In this document: in pieces, positions 6,820 through 15,741 of the stretch | Numbering within the stretch: the first letter of the stretch is position 1 | How the letters are laid out: every line of letters begins with the position of its first letter | Source of the DNA: Geomesophilobacter sediminis | GTDB lineage: Bacteria > Desulfobacterota > Desulfuromonadia > Geobacterales > Geobacteraceae | Length of the DNA: 39,678 bases | NCBI RefSeq assembly: GCF_016458275.1 | Contig: NZ_JAEMHM010000033.1 | Location: forward strand, 1-39,678 | Direction of reading: 5' to 3' | Translations under genes and position numbers: made by a program | Notes under the pieces: model-generated | Told to the model about the DNA's origin: nothing | The model's input: only the letters and a program-made list of their open reading frames with translations | Database searches by the model: none

Positions 6820-8180
6820 TTTGCCCTCCCTTCCGTACCTGCTTTCACATCGAATGCATAGGTCAGTTTGATCAGTCCCTGCAGCTGGTTTTCGTAATCG
6901 GGGCCGCGCATATATTCGACATCGGCGGTTGCCCGCAGCCGCGGAGAGAACTGGTATCCGACGGCACCGGAGATGGAGAAGCTGTTGCTCACGTCGTTGA
7001 TGTCATGGTCGTAGAGGACGTCGAAGAGATCCACGGTCACGTCGACTTTCCCCCACCTCCGTGAGGCCCAGATGCGGAATTCGTCGTAACTGAGTCGTTC
7101 CGCCCCGCCGTCCATACGGTGAATCTGCAGTCCGGCGGAGTAGGTGCCGGGGGTGTAGGTCAGGTTGGCGCCGAAATAGTGCGCGTCCCCCTGCACCTTA
7201 TAGTCGAAATGGCGGTAGTCGGCGACCAGATCGAGGTTCTTTCTCAGCGTGTAACCTACGCTTGCGCCGAGCATGAATAGTTCCTCGTTGGGGTTGAGAA
7301 TCCCGTTGTTGGCGCCGGCGGCGCTGGTTCCGGCACCGAAATTGAGGGCGTTATTGACACTCAACGCCGGCGTCGTCACCCCGTCCAGGTAATGGCGGTA
7401 GTTGATCGCGGAGAGGTCGGCACTGACCCTGAAGTCGTGCAACGGAGCCAGCGAGAGGTGATAGGTGTTTTCCATCCACCCGGAGGTCCTGGAGCTGTAG
7501 GAGGAAATCCCGGTGATATCCACCTGCTTGACCGGATGGAGCCAGACGTCGATCCCCTCCCTCTCCAGGACATCGGCGCCGTCGTCGACCTGGCTGGTCT
7601 TGACGGCGCTCACCCCGATGGTGTACAGGCCGGGGAGGCTGTGGGCGATCCTCCCGCCGTAGATGACGTCGCCTCCAGCCAAGGCGTTGGGTTCGGTTAC
7701 GACGGGGCGCCCGGCAAAGGCCGAGGCCATGAAGCCGGCGGCGAGATCACTGCGCCAATAGGCGCCGTCGATCCGCTCGCTCGCTACCCCCTCGGTGACC
7801 CAGACCCGCCCCAGGTTGGCGACCAGGTTGTTTCGGTCCCCGCGGTAGCTCAGATAGCCGTACTGGAGGTCGCCGTTGGTGTGGTCTTCGGTCGTTCGGT
7901 CGGCGAGGTCGACGCGCCCCCACCCACCCATGTTGAACGAGACGACCCCGCCGGTGACCTGTTGAACCGTTGAGAGATGAAGGTACTCGTAGAGCGGGTA
8001 CAGGTCGCGGTCTCTGGTTTCCCTGAGGCGAAAGATGGTGTCCGAACTGGCGGAAATCACGGCAGCGTCTGACGCGCCGGGACCTGCGAACAGAATCAGC
8101 GCTGCCGCGACGGCACCGCACCCCCTTCTCACCCGGACGGATAACGGATTTCCCGATCTGCTAATGGCATGGGTTCTCAA
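6816..8180 (-). CDS. Outer-membrane beta-barrel of a porin-cytochrome conduit
   Basis: A 454-residue protein with an N-terminal signal sequence (cleavage near residue 40, GASDAA) followed by alternating aromatic/polar beta strands to the C-terminus (LIKLTYAFDV), as expected for a large outer-membrane barrel. It has no heme motif. It is clearly homologous to the barrel at 32284-33612: both share G-WG-V-LADR, the GDL-YGYL-YR / GNLTYGYLQYR segment, and the ending PDY-LGLI-TY. The start is a TTG at 8180 with GGAGGG five bases upstream. The neighbours are a folding catalyst upstream and two multiheme lipoproteins downstream. In known conduits the barrel shelters the cytochrome chain so electrons cross the outer membrane. 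Confidence 0.88.
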   Translation of the reverse strand: MRTHAISRSGNPLSVRVRRGCGAVAAALILFAGPGASDAAVISASSDTIFRLRETRDRDLYPLYEYLHLSTVQQVTGGVVSFNMGGWGRVDLADRTTEDHTNGDLQYGYLSYRGDRNNLVANLGRVWVTEGVASERIDGAYWRSDLAAGFMASAFAGRPVVTEPNALAGGDVIYGGRIAHSLPGLYTIGVSAVKTSQVDDGADVLEREGIDVWLHPVKQVDITGISSYSSRTSGWMENTYHLSLAPLHDFRVSADLSAINYRHYLDGVTTPALSVNNALNFGAGTSAAGANNGILNPNEELFMLGASVGYTLRKNLDLVADYRHFDYKVQGDAHYFGANLTYTPGTYSAGLQIHRMDGGAERLSYDEFRIWASRRWGKVDVTVDLFDVLYDHDINDVSNSFSISGAVGYQFSPRLRATADVEYMRGPDYENQLQGLIKLTYAFDVKAGTEGRAK

Positions 8181-8194
8181 AACGTCCCTCCTTT

Positions 8195-9076
8195 CTAGAA
8201 CGTCACAATTTTCGCCCCCCTCCTCAGCTGCTCGACGTACTTCTGATGGGCCTCCACGAGCTTCAGATCCCTCAGCCCATTCATGATGACCCCGGATATC
8301 GCCTCAAACTCCGTCTTTTCCGTGCTTTTCCGCGCTTCGTAGAGCTTCACCAACTGGAACCCGGCTACGTTGTTTCCCAAAATGCCGGACACTTCCCCCG
8401 GTTTGAGCCGGTAAAGCGGCGCTACGAAATCGATGGGGAGGTCGCGCCACCGGACGTACCCCAGGTCCCAGGAACGACTCTCAGCCCCTCCCTTTCCCTT
8501 GGCTTGGGCACGGGCCAGATCCTCGAATGAGGCGCCCGCGGCCAGCTTTTTCACGGCCGCGGCAGCCTGTTCCTTTTCGCCGTAGCGGATCAGTCCCAGA
8601 TGGAGCTCCGTCCGGATCTTCTCCCGATTGCGGTCGAAATATTCACGGGCCTCCGGCATCCGGACCTCAACTTTGGCCGCGATCTGCGTGTCGAAGACCC
8701 GACGAGCCATTTCGGAGCGCATCTGCCGGGCGAGGTTCTGTCGGTGTTCCAGCGAGTCCTTCAGGGTGCCGTGACCACTGGCTTCGAGGCGGGCCAGTTG
8801 CTTCCGGTAAGAAGGATCATGATCGAGCCCGATCCTCTTTCCCTCCTGGTAGAAGAGCTCCTCGGTGATCACGTAGTCCAGGTCCTTCTTCTTTTCCATC
8901 TTGATGTGGCCCGGTACCAACTCCCCGGTCTCCAAGTCCTTTTGGGTGATGGCGATGTCGTTCACCTGGGCCAGCACCCGGTCCGCCCCGCCGGGCTTGT
9001 TGCATCCGGCAAGGCAGATCAAGGCCAGGAAAGCTACGACGGCAGTTACGGCGGTGCGTTTTCTTCTTTCTGACAT
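8195..9076 (-). CDS. Parvulin-type peptidyl-prolyl isomerase lipoprotein
   Basis: A 293-residue lipoprotein (lipobox LAGC, Cys25). After a SurA/PrsA-like N-terminal helical domain (LAQVNDIAITQKDLE ... VITEELFYQEGKRIGL) comes a C-terminal parvulin domain (about residues 150-255), with LHLGLIRYG, the GASFEDLARAQ helix, an LGYVRWRDLP segment and FQLVKLYEAR. Such proteins catalyse prolyl cis-trans isomerisation and chaperone exported proteins. AAAGGAGGGAG lies before the ATG at 9076; the longer frame upstream is discarded. It lies between a large surface cytochrome gene and the barrel gene of operon 1, so it is probably a dedicated folding factor. A close paralogue lies at 12654-13478. Confidence 0.9.
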   Translation of the reverse strand: MSERRKRTAVTAVVAFLALICLAGCNKPGGADRVLAQVNDIAITQKDLETGELVPGHIKMEKKKDLDYVITEELFYQEGKRIGLDHDPSYRKQLARLEASGHGTLKDSLEHRQNLARQMRSEMARRVFDTQIAAKVEVRMPEAREYFDRNREKIRTELHLGLIRYGEKEQAAAAVKKLAAGASFEDLARAQAKGKGGAESRSWDLGYVRWRDLPIDFVAPLYRLKPGEVSGILGNNVAGFQLVKLYEARKSTEKTEFEAISGVIMNGLRDLKLVEAHQKYVEQLRRGAKIVTF

Positions 9077-9109
9077 GTCTCCCTCCTTTGGGAATAACAG
9101 CGGGGAGAA

Positions 9110-9137
9110 AGCCGGAGGAGTCATTACTCCTCCGGCT
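9110..9137 (-). promoter_or_regulatory. Intercistronic hairpin between cytochrome and isomerase genes
   Basis: AGCCGGAGGAG (9110-9120) pairs perfectly with CTCCTCCGGCT (9127-9137) around a 6-base loop in the gap between two operon genes. On the minus strand it is followed by TTCTCC, not a T run, so partial termination or mRNA stabilisation is more likely than a full stop. Confidence 0.6.
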
Positions 9138-9164
9138 CCCGCTCCCGTAATCGCAGTAGCTGTG

Positions 9165-12023
9165 CTAGAAGGTGCTGACCCGGATGAAGGTCTCCTGGGC
9201 CACGTCGTTCTCGAAGCGCGGATTGTGGACCCCCATACTCGAGTCATTGGTCAACAGGGCGGCGTTCCAGATCGCCTCGTAAAGCAGCCCTATCACGCCG
9301 TTGGTATACGTCGTCCCCTTGTAGGTCACCCCCCTGAGGTAGGTCGCGATCGAGACCGCGCCAGAGGTGTTGGCAGCTCCGTTGCTGGAGCCGGTCACGG
9401 TGACGGTCGGGGAGAAGGTCAGCGCCACGGTGACGGTCGCCGCGTCCTGCGACGGCATGTGCCCGGTCCCGGTGAGGCTTGCCGTCTTGATGAAGTAGAT
9501 CTTGCTGGCGATTGCGGTAACCAGCGCGTTCAACTGGGCTTGGAAGGCATCCTGGATCTGGCCGCCGGAGAACTGGTGGCAGTTGGCGCAGATGTTAGCG
9601 GTGTCCAGGTTGACGGCAAAGAAGTGGTTGGTGCCGAGCCGCGCCGGGTCGAGATCGTTGGGGGCGGGCATCAGCTCCATGTGGCAGTTCACACAGGTGT
9701 CGGCTATCAGAGAGTGCGAAGAGCGGACCCCCTGGACGAAATAAGCGTTGCGTCCCATCAGCACGTCGCCTTGGGCGGCGTCGTGCGGCGTCTGGTAGCT
9801 GGACGGCCTGATCTTGAGGGTGGACAGATTGGTACTGAGTTGGTCAAAAACGGGGTTCCCCGTCTCGTGCAGCTGCGGGTTGCCGGCTCCCGCGACCGGT
9901 TCGCCGTTGCGGCTGTTGTGGCAGACGATGCAGAGCGCGCCCTTGCCGACGCCGGAGGCCTGGAAGCCCGCCGGAAGCAGCGGCGTGGTGCCGACCCAGG
10001 TCGTCCCGTAGGTCGGGTCGTACCCGGCCAGGCCGACGATGCTTCCTGTCAGCCCGGACTTGGTGCCCGGGTTGTGCGGTCCGTGGCAGGTAACGCAGAC
10101 CTGTGGTTGTACCGTGTCCAGATTGACCGCGGTAAGCACCGGATCGTTGAGATTGGTCGAGGTCAAGGTCCGGCTGGCATTCCCCCCTTGGAGCTGACGG
10201 TTAAACCTGCCGAACGCCTGCCCGGTATGGCAGCCGCCGCAGCTGGGGTTGATGCTCCCGAGGCTGGTTGCATTGGAACCGGTGATCCCTTCGAACATGG
10301 CGGTCTCGAAGTCGCCGTGGCCGCTTTCGCGCCACTGCTGCCACTTGCCGTGCCGGGTCGGTTCGCCGTGGCAGACGCCGCAGACGTCGGAGGACCAGCT
10401 CACCCGCGCGAAGAAGTCGTTGTTGGTGGCCGGCGCCGGGTTGGTCGACGGCGTGCCGGTGGGGTTGCCGGTAGTGGTATGGCCCGGGGAGTTGTTGGGC
10501 CCGTGACAGTTTTCGCACTGAATCTGCATCAAGGACGCGGTGCGCGGATAGGTGCGGACCGTGGTCGTCCAGGCGTTGGGCCCCTTGGGGACGGCAGCGT
10601 TGCCGTTGGGCAGGATGAACCCTTCCGCCCGCCCGACTTGGAGGAAGCCATTGGCCTTGATCGCGGTGGAATACTGCTGGAATCCTACGGTATGACAGGG
10701 ACCGCACCCGATCGGGGTCCAATGCCCGTTCGGGTCGGTGAGATTCTGCAGTGTCGGTCCGCCGGGGAGGTTGGCGGTCAGCCCGGAGACGATGTGGGCA
10801 TGGCCGGAATGATTCCAGGCGTTGGTGAACTTGCCGCGCTGCGACTCACCGGACTGATAGTGGCACGGGCAGCCGGTGATTCCCGCATTGGCACCGGCGG
10901 CGTTCGGATCGGCGGTCGGATCGCCGTTGGGATCGAGGCCGGTGATCGCCCCCTGCCAAGTGCCGGCATAGATCGTGAGGGTCTGCCCCGAAACGGTCTC
11001 GGTTACCGTGTAGGTCCCGACGACGTCGGGGGTGAAGTCGGGATATCTGGTCGTGGGATCGTTGAGAACCGCAGCCGAGGTCCCGCCACCCGGGGGTGCC
11101 GTGTAGGTAAGGGTCCAATTCCAGCTTGTCTGCAGAGCCGGATTGGCGGTGGAGCTGAACTGGTTGGTGGTGTACTTCTTGCCTTGGAGGAGGACCGGCT
11201 GGCCGATCGGAACGTTTCGGGTACTGGTCTGCGGCACGAAGAACGACTTGAGGTTGATGGTAGTCGGTGCCGTAACGACGTCGCCGTGACTCGTGGTCAT
11301 GGTCACGGTGACACCGACCGACAGCCCGTGGCTCACCGCCTGGTTGGTGAGTCCCAGCACCTGGGTGCGGTTCAGCGAGGAGAAGAGCGCGAATCCGGTG
11401 TTCGGGTCGACGCTCTTGCGCGGAGCCTCGAAAGCGGCCAGCGCCTGCTTGAACGCGGTCCGGTTGGGGAGGGTGACGGTCGGGGCCGCGGTGCTCACGT
11501 TGGTGAAGGTTACCGGCGGACCTGAGGTTTGCACGAAGTGGAAGGTGGTGGTGCTGGTAGTGTGATTGAAGATCGCCGGAAGTGCGGTCAGTTGAACGAT
11601 CTGCCCTGGCGCCGCATTGTTGACGGGGGCGACACTCACGGTGGCATTGCTGACCGGGACGAGACTTACGTCGTGCGTCGTGGTTTGGCCGGCGGTCACC
11701 GCGGCGGTGAAGGTCTGGCTGGTGTAGTTGGCCGCGGAAACGGTGACGCTGTAGACCGTGAGCGGAAGAGAGGCCGAGTAGTGGCCGGTGCTGTCGGTAC
11801 TGATCGTGCCGACCCCTTCAATGGTCGGACTGAGCGAGATCGTCGCACCGGCAACCGGCGTGTTGGTGAGACTGTTGGTCACCGTCCCGGCGAGAACCCC
11901 GGTGCTGATGCCGGCAGCGCCTCGGTCCCCCTTGTCCCCCTCGCAGCCGACTAGAAGGAGCAGGGCTGAAAGTGCCGCGCAACACAACTGGATAAAACGG
12001 ATGAAGACACGGTGCTTTTGCAT
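9165..12023 (-). CDS. Large octaheme c-type cytochrome lipoprotein with N-terminal carboxypeptidase-regulatory-like domain
   Basis: A 952-residue lipoprotein (lipobox LVGC, Cys27) followed by a short collagen-like GDKGDRGAAG. Residues about 42-120 form a carboxypeptidase-regulatory-like beta-sandwich (LAGTVTNSLTNTPVAGATIS), and about 125-355 are Thr/Val-rich Ig-like sequence. The heme region then has CXXCH at 440, 503, 548, 595, 643, 698, 777 and 812, plus an odd GCPCH (CXCH) at 385-388. The last 130 residues are heme-free. GGGGGTAA lies before the ATG. It heads operon 1 and is probably exposed on the cell surface as the terminal reductase or electron outlet of the conduit (inference from size and context). 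Confidence 0.9.
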   Translation of the reverse strand: MQKHRVFIRFIQLCCAALSALLLLVGCEGDKGDRGAAGISTGVLAGTVTNSLTNTPVAGATISLSPTIEGVGTISTDSTGHYSASLPLTVYSVTVSAANYTSQTFTAAVTAGQTTTHDVSLVPVSNATVSVAPVNNAAPGQIVQLTALPAIFNHTTSTTTFHFVQTSGPPVTFTNVSTAAPTVTLPNRTAFKQALAAFEAPRKSVDPNTGFALFSSLNRTQVLGLTNQAVSHGLSVGVTVTMTTSHGDVVTAPTTINLKSFFVPQTSTRNVPIGQPVLLQGKKYTTNQFSSTANPALQTSWNWTLTYTAPPGGGTSAAVLNDPTTRYPDFTPDVVGTYTVTETVSGQTLTIYAGTWQGAITGLDPNGDPTADPNAAGANAGITGCPCHYQSGESQRGKFTNAWNHSGHAHIVSGLTANLPGGPTLQNLTDPNGHWTPIGCGPCHTVGFQQYSTAIKANGFLQVGRAEGFILPNGNAAVPKGPNAWTTTVRTYPRTASLMQIQCENCHGPNNSPGHTTTGNPTGTPSTNPAPATNNDFFARVSWSSDVCGVCHGEPTRHGKWQQWRESGHGDFETAMFEGITGSNATSLGSINPSCGGCHTGQAFGRFNRQLQGGNASRTLTSTNLNDPVLTAVNLDTVQPQVCVTCHGPHNPGTKSGLTGSIVGLAGYDPTYGTTWVGTTPLLPAGFQASGVGKGALCIVCHNSRNGEPVAGAGNPQLHETGNPVFDQLSTNLSTLKIRPSSYQTPHDAAQGDVLMGRNAYFVQGVRSSHSLIADTCVNCHMELMPAPNDLDPARLGTNHFFAVNLDTANICANCHQFSGGQIQDAFQAQLNALVTAIASKIYFIKTASLTGTGHMPSQDAATVTVALTFSPTVTVTGSSNGAANTSGAVSIATYLRGVTYKGTTYTNGVIGLLYEAIWNAALLTNDSSMGVHNPRFENDVAQETFIRVSTF

Positions 12024-12653
12024 GAATTACCCCCTTTTTCTTCTGATGTTGACGTCCCCGAGCATCAACTGCGAAAGAGTGCGCATCCCCCTCTGCACCA
12101 CCAAGTGAACCTGGTTCGGCTCCGGAAGAGCGCGGTACCCCAACGGTTCGCTACAATCCCTGCGGAAACCAGCCACCAAATTAATTAAGTTTAATTTTCA
12201 AGGAAGTTGTTTTTTTAGCATCCTTTAAAAAAATGGCAAGATGCCGGGCCTATTTTCGAGGTAGAAAATTTGGTGGCCGGTGCGTCTTCGTTGGGGAAAT
12301 GGTGGGGGGAAAGGGATTTGGGAGGCGAAGGGGACTGGAAAATCCAGATCGGCCGTTATCCTGCCAGCAACTCTGACCAGGGCTACCGCCCCCGCTCGGC
12401 CCCGCCCTCAAGACGATCTGCCGAAGGTGTATCCGGTCCTGGGAGCCTTCTCAGCCCCGCGCTTTGTTGGCATCTTCCCGCAATACCCACCTGCGGCCTG
12501 CGAAAAACGGGCGGATCCCTTGCCATGGGGAAGGTCAACTGCTACATCTTGCATGATTATTTTTTCCCAATCCAGATTACCCAACGTTAGGTAGGACATT
12601 AGTTCGGCGGGAGCCGCTCCCACAGGATCTTTCAATGCAAGGAGGATTTCCGG
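12024..12653. other. 630-bp intergenic region between divergent operon 1 and second isomerase gene
   Basis: It must contain the promoters for both divergent units. The part next to the cytochrome gene (about 12170-12260) is AT-rich with A/T runs. A GGAGCCGCTCCCACAGG hairpin-like element (about 12610-12627) resembles the inverted-repeat elements scattered in Geobacter genomes. No gene in it has both a ribosome-binding site and a recognisable product. I could not identify a convincing -35/-10 or -24/-12 pair. Confidence 0.5.
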
Positions 12654-13478
12654 ATGCGTACCCTCATATCCGTCTTCGCCGCGGCCCTGCTCGTGGTCGG
12701 CTCCGGATGCAACAACAAGCCGCACGACGCAGAAGTCCTCGCTCGGGTCAACGGCATCGACCTGACCCGGACCGACGTGTCGTTTCGTCCCGACGATCCG
12801 CACCTAAAGCCACCGGAGCAGTACGGGGCGAAGACCATCGACGACATCATCAACGAAGAGCTCCTCAGCCAGAAGGCGGTGCAGCTGGGGCTGGACGCGG
12901 ACAACAGCTACAGCGTGAAAAAGAACATGCTGGACCAGATGGCTCCCGAGGACCGCAGGCGTGAGCTGGCCAAGCGGGTTTTCAACACCCAGATTGCCGC
13001 CCAGATCAGCGTTCTGCCGAGCGAGGTGCGCACTTTCTACGACAGTCACCGGAAGGAAATCGAAACGGAGCTGCACCTGGAACTGCTGAAGTTCGACAAA
13101 AAGGAAAAGGCGGCCCAGGCCTTGGGAAGGATCAAGAAGGGAGCGAATTTTTCGTCGGTAGCCCTTGAGTATGGCGCCGACGGCCCGCAACACGGCAAGA
13201 GTCCCTGGGACCTCGGCTTTTTACGCTGGGAAGAGATTCCCATTGATTTTGCGGCTGCCATCTACCGGCTCTGCCCGGGGCAGACCACCAGCATCCTGGG
13301 GAACCACCGGACCGGCTTTCAGATCGTAAGGCTCGTCGAGACGCGGAAAGGACCCCGGCGGGATTTCGGGTCAGTCTCGGCGAACGTGGCCAACCGTCTC
13401 CGCGACCAGAAGTTGCTTGAGGCGTACCTGCGTTACGTGAACGCGCTTCGGGAAAAAGCAAGGATCGAGATCTTTTAG
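12654..13478 (+). CDS. Parvulin-type peptidyl-prolyl isomerase lipoprotein, paralogue of the operon 1 isomerase
   Basis: A 274-residue lipoprotein (lipobox GSGC, Cys19) with the same layout as the protein at 8195-9076: a SurA/PrsA-like N-terminal domain (ARVNGIDLTRTDVS, INEELLSQKAVQLGL), then a parvulin domain (LHLELLKFDKKEKAAQ, WDLGFLRWEEIPIDF, GFQIVRLVETRK), and the same Phe-terminated end (AKIVTF there, ARIEIF here). AAGGAGG lies ahead of the ATG. It stands alone on the plus strand, divergent from operon 1, so a local duplication with inversion is plausible. It probably assists folding of exported cytochromes or barrels, although its substrate cannot be read from sequence. Confidence 0.9.
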   Translation: MRTLISVFAAALLVVGSGCNNKPHDAEVLARVNGIDLTRTDVSFRPDDPHLKPPEQYGAKTIDDIINEELLSQKAVQLGLDADNSYSVKKNMLDQMAPEDRRRELAKRVFNTQIAAQISVLPSEVRTFYDSHRKEIETELHLELLKFDKKEKAAQALGRIKKGANFSSVALEYGADGPQHGKSPWDLGFLRWEEIPIDFAAAIYRLCPGQTTSILGNHRTGFQIVRLVETRKGPRRDFGSVSANVANRLRDQKLLEAYLRYVNALREKARIEIF

Positions 13479-13845
13479 CATGGAGGGACAGTCTGGAAAA
13501 GCTATGACACGAGGGAGGGGGTTAGCGTCCTGCGGAAAAGAGGTTCTTTTAAGAAAATCGCCCACTCCCCGCTCTTGGAAGAGTCGCGCACGGCGCGCGG
13601 CTTGCGAGGGCACCGTGAGGGGCGGGGAAACGGAAACGACCTTTCTATCCAATTGCAGCGTCGGCTCAACAGTTTTTTTCAGGATGAGCCCGGATAAACC
13701 AGGGGTGCCGCGTGGGCCTCAGGGGTGATCCCCAACGGCACCCGGAAAGCTCAGGTGAAACCCTACCCTTCCCGGTGGGAGTCCCATATCTTGCGCGATA
13801 CGGGTCTGAGAAACGGGCCCGCCAACCCCACCGGTACAGATGGAA
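13479..13845. other. Intergenic region between convergent genes, nothing firm
   Basis: It separates the isomerase gene from the convergent glpD. A weak GGCTCA...TGAGCC inverted repeat with an internal T run lies near 13660-13690. I see no gene and no clear terminator. Confidence 0.4.
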
Positions 13846-15456
13846 TCAGAGCATCCCCACCAGCCGGGCCTGTACTTCCTCGCGTTCCTCTTCCTGCCGG
13901 GCCAAGTCCCAACCAAGTTCTCCCGCCATCAGTTCCAGCACCACCGGTGCCGCAGCCTGCGCGGCTTTTCGGTCCAGCAGGGCCAACGGGATCCGCCGGG
14001 CGAGAAAATCCACGGCGCGAACGGCCAGCTCGTGCCGCGCCGCGTATACAATCTCCCCCTTCAGGTAGGGATAGTCCGATACCAGGCGGTCGCCGAGGTT
14101 ACCGGCACAGATTTCGACCACTTGCACGGCGCGGTCGCCGTAGCTTTGCTGCAGGTGAGTGGCCACCTCCGCCGCCAACCCGTACCGCTGCGCCAAGGAC
14201 GGCTCCTCACCCGGGACGAATTCGGCGGCGCCATGCAGCGGCAGCGTCTCGGTCCGGCACGGCGCGGCAGCCAGCCCCCCCTCCTGTATCGCCCGATCAA
14301 CGGTGTCCTGCGCCATCTTCCGGTAGGTGGTCCACTTTCCGCCGGAGATGGTGATCAGCCCGGAAGAGGCGATGTTTATCGCGTGGTCCCGGGCGAGTTT
14401 TGCGGTATCGCTGCGATCCGGGTCCCCGACCAGGGGGCGCAGCCCGGCCCAACTGGCCGCAATGTCCGTGGGCTCCACCTCCAACGAAAAATAGCGACGC
14501 AGATGGCGCAGCAGGTACTCGATCTCCTCCGGCCCCACCGCCGGATGGTCGGTCACCTGCGCCGGGGCGTCCGTGGTCCCGACCAGGCAGCGCCCGTGCC
14601 AGGGGAGGACGAACAGGAGCCGTCCGTCGTCGGTGCGCGGAATCATGATGCCGGCCTCCGGCGGGGCAAAGCGCCGGTTTAAGACGATGTGGGCACCGGA
14701 ACTGACCGAGAGGATCGGCTCGGCAGCCGGATCGTCGAGAGCGCGGACCTGGTCGGCAAACGGACCGGTCGCATTCACCACCACGCGGGCGCGGATGTCC
14801 CAGGTCCCCCCGCCGATCCGGTCCCGCACCGTGGCCCCGGCCACCCGCCCCTGTTCCCGGTAAAGACCGACCACCTCGACGTAGTTGGCGACCGCCGCCC
14901 CTTCCGCCAAGGCGGTGAGAGCGAGGGCGACGTTCATCCGGGCGTCGTCAAACTGGCCGTCGAAGTAGAGGACTCCGGCGCGGAGCCCCTCCTTGCGGAT
15001 CATCGGGAAACTCCGGACCGCCTCGTCGTGCCCCAGCAGTCGGCTCGCCCCGAGCCCCGCCGCTCCCGCCAACAGATCGTAGAGCTTGAGCCCGGAAAGG
15101 AGATAGGGGACCTCGGCGAGCCGGTAGATGGGGGTGACCAGGGGGAGAGGGTGGCAAAGGTGCGGAGCGATGCGCAGCAGGATGCCCCGTTCGTGGAGTG
15201 CGTCCCGTACCAGGTTGAACTGGACCCCGTCCAGATGCAGCACTGCCGCTTCCAGGTAGCGAACCCCGCCGTGGACGAGCTTGGTGCTTCGGCTGCTGGT
15301 GCCGGAGGCAAAATCCCCCTTCTCGACCAAGGCTACACGCAAGCCGCGGCTGGCGGCATCGAGCGCCGCGCCGCAGCCGGTCGCCCCGCCGCCGATCACC
15401 AAGAGGTCGAAGGTCTCACCCGTCTTCATTTTTTCCAGGAGTTCTTGCCGTTGCAT
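13846..15456 (-). CDS. glpD: FAD-dependent glycerol-3-phosphate dehydrogenase
   Basis: A protein of 536 residues from the ATG at 15456, the usual size for GlpD. The N-terminal Rossmann motif GGGATGCGAALDAASRG binds FAD, followed by the GlpD signature SSRSTKLVHGGVRYLE. Later come GIMIPRTDDGRLLFVLPW, the DIAASWAGLRPLV region, ISGGKWTTYRKMAQD, and a C-terminal helical domain. The enzyme oxidises glycerol-3-phosphate to dihydroxyacetone phosphate and passes electrons to quinone at the inner membrane. The start is uncertain: the ATG at 15474 and a much longer frame exist, but upstream codons run through low-complexity 12-bp repeats and a REP-like element. glpK lies 5 kb away on the same strand, so glycerol use is likely. 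Confidence 0.93.
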   Translation of the reverse strand: MQRQELLEKMKTGETFDLLVIGGGATGCGAALDAASRGLRVALVEKGDFASGTSSRSTKLVHGGVRYLEAAVLHLDGVQFNLVRDALHERGILLRIAPHLCHPLPLVTPIYRLAEVPYLLSGLKLYDLLAGAAGLGASRLLGHDEAVRSFPMIRKEGLRAGVLYFDGQFDDARMNVALALTALAEGAAVANYVEVVGLYREQGRVAGATVRDRIGGGTWDIRARVVVNATGPFADQVRALDDPAAEPILSVSSGAHIVLNRRFAPPEAGIMIPRTDDGRLLFVLPWHGRCLVGTTDAPAQVTDHPAVGPEEIEYLLRHLRRYFSLEVEPTDIAASWAGLRPLVGDPDRSDTAKLARDHAINIASSGLITISGGKWTTYRKMAQDTVDRAIQEGGLAAAPCRTETLPLHGAAEFVPGEEPSLAQRYGLAAEVATHLQQSYGDRAVQVVEICAGNLGDRLVSDYPYLKGEIVYAARHELAVRAVDFLARRIPLALLDRKAAQAAAPVVLELMAGELGWDLARQEEEREEVQARLVGML

Positions 15457-15484
15457 GCCTGCCGCCCGTCCCATCAGCCAGTTA

Positions 15485-15532
15485 AGTGACCTACCCGGTG
15501 ACCTGCCTAGAGGTCTGCCCAGGTGCTTACCC
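15485..15532. repeat. Four degenerate 12-bp tandem repeats upstream of glpD
   Basis: AGTGACCTACCC, GGTGACCTGCCT, AGAGGTCTGCCC and AGGTGCTTACCC follow one another without a gap, directly upstream of the glpD start region. They could be a decayed minisatellite or repeated regulator half-sites. Confidence 0.6.
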
Positions 15533-15574
15533 TGTGGGAGCGCCTTTCCAGGCGCGAACCGCCGAAGGCGGTAA
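15533..15574. repeat. REP-like palindromic element
   Basis: The sequence holds GGAGCGCCTTTCCAGGCGCG and then CCGCCGAAGGCGG, two adjacent short hairpins of the intergenic repeat type found in many copies in Geobacter and Pseudomonas genomes. A GGAGCCGCTCCCACAGG relative lies near 12610. Confidence 0.5.
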
Positions 15575-15665
15575 TTACTGGGGTTCCCGATCCCGCCCGA
15601 CCAGCCACCATTCCCTTGTGAGCGTCGCGTTTCGTTCCCCAACGCGACCTACCTTCATAAGAATG

Positions 15666-15696
15666 ACCGGGAGGGATAACAACATTTCCCTCCCGG
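15666..15696 (-). terminator. Hairpin downstream of OprB-type porin gene
   Basis: CCGGGAGGGA (15666-15675) pairs with TCCCTCCCGG (15687-15696). It lies 45 bases after the porin stop on the minus strand. No T run follows, so it is probably an mRNA 3'-end structure or a weak terminator. Confidence 0.5.
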
Positions 15697-15741
15697 CCAC
15701 CTTCGCACAAAGATGAAACGGCGTCAATGCCGCTGCTAAAG

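Noticed and set aside
8901-11525. 874-residue open frame on the plus strand opposite the octaheme cytochrome
   Set aside because: It is antisense to a gene with eight CXXCH motifs and a lipobox; its own translation has no domain, and long antisense frames are expected in GC-rich coding DNA.
12110-12180. Sigma-54 promoter for operon 1 (GGTGGCTGGTTTCCGCAGG on the minus strand)
   Set aside because: The GG and GC are nine, not ten, bases apart and the TTGC box is missing, so it does not meet the consensus.
12270-12803. Several 100-130 residue frames between the divergent operons
   Set aside because: No ribosome-binding site, no domain, and mutual overlap on both strands; treated as non-coding.
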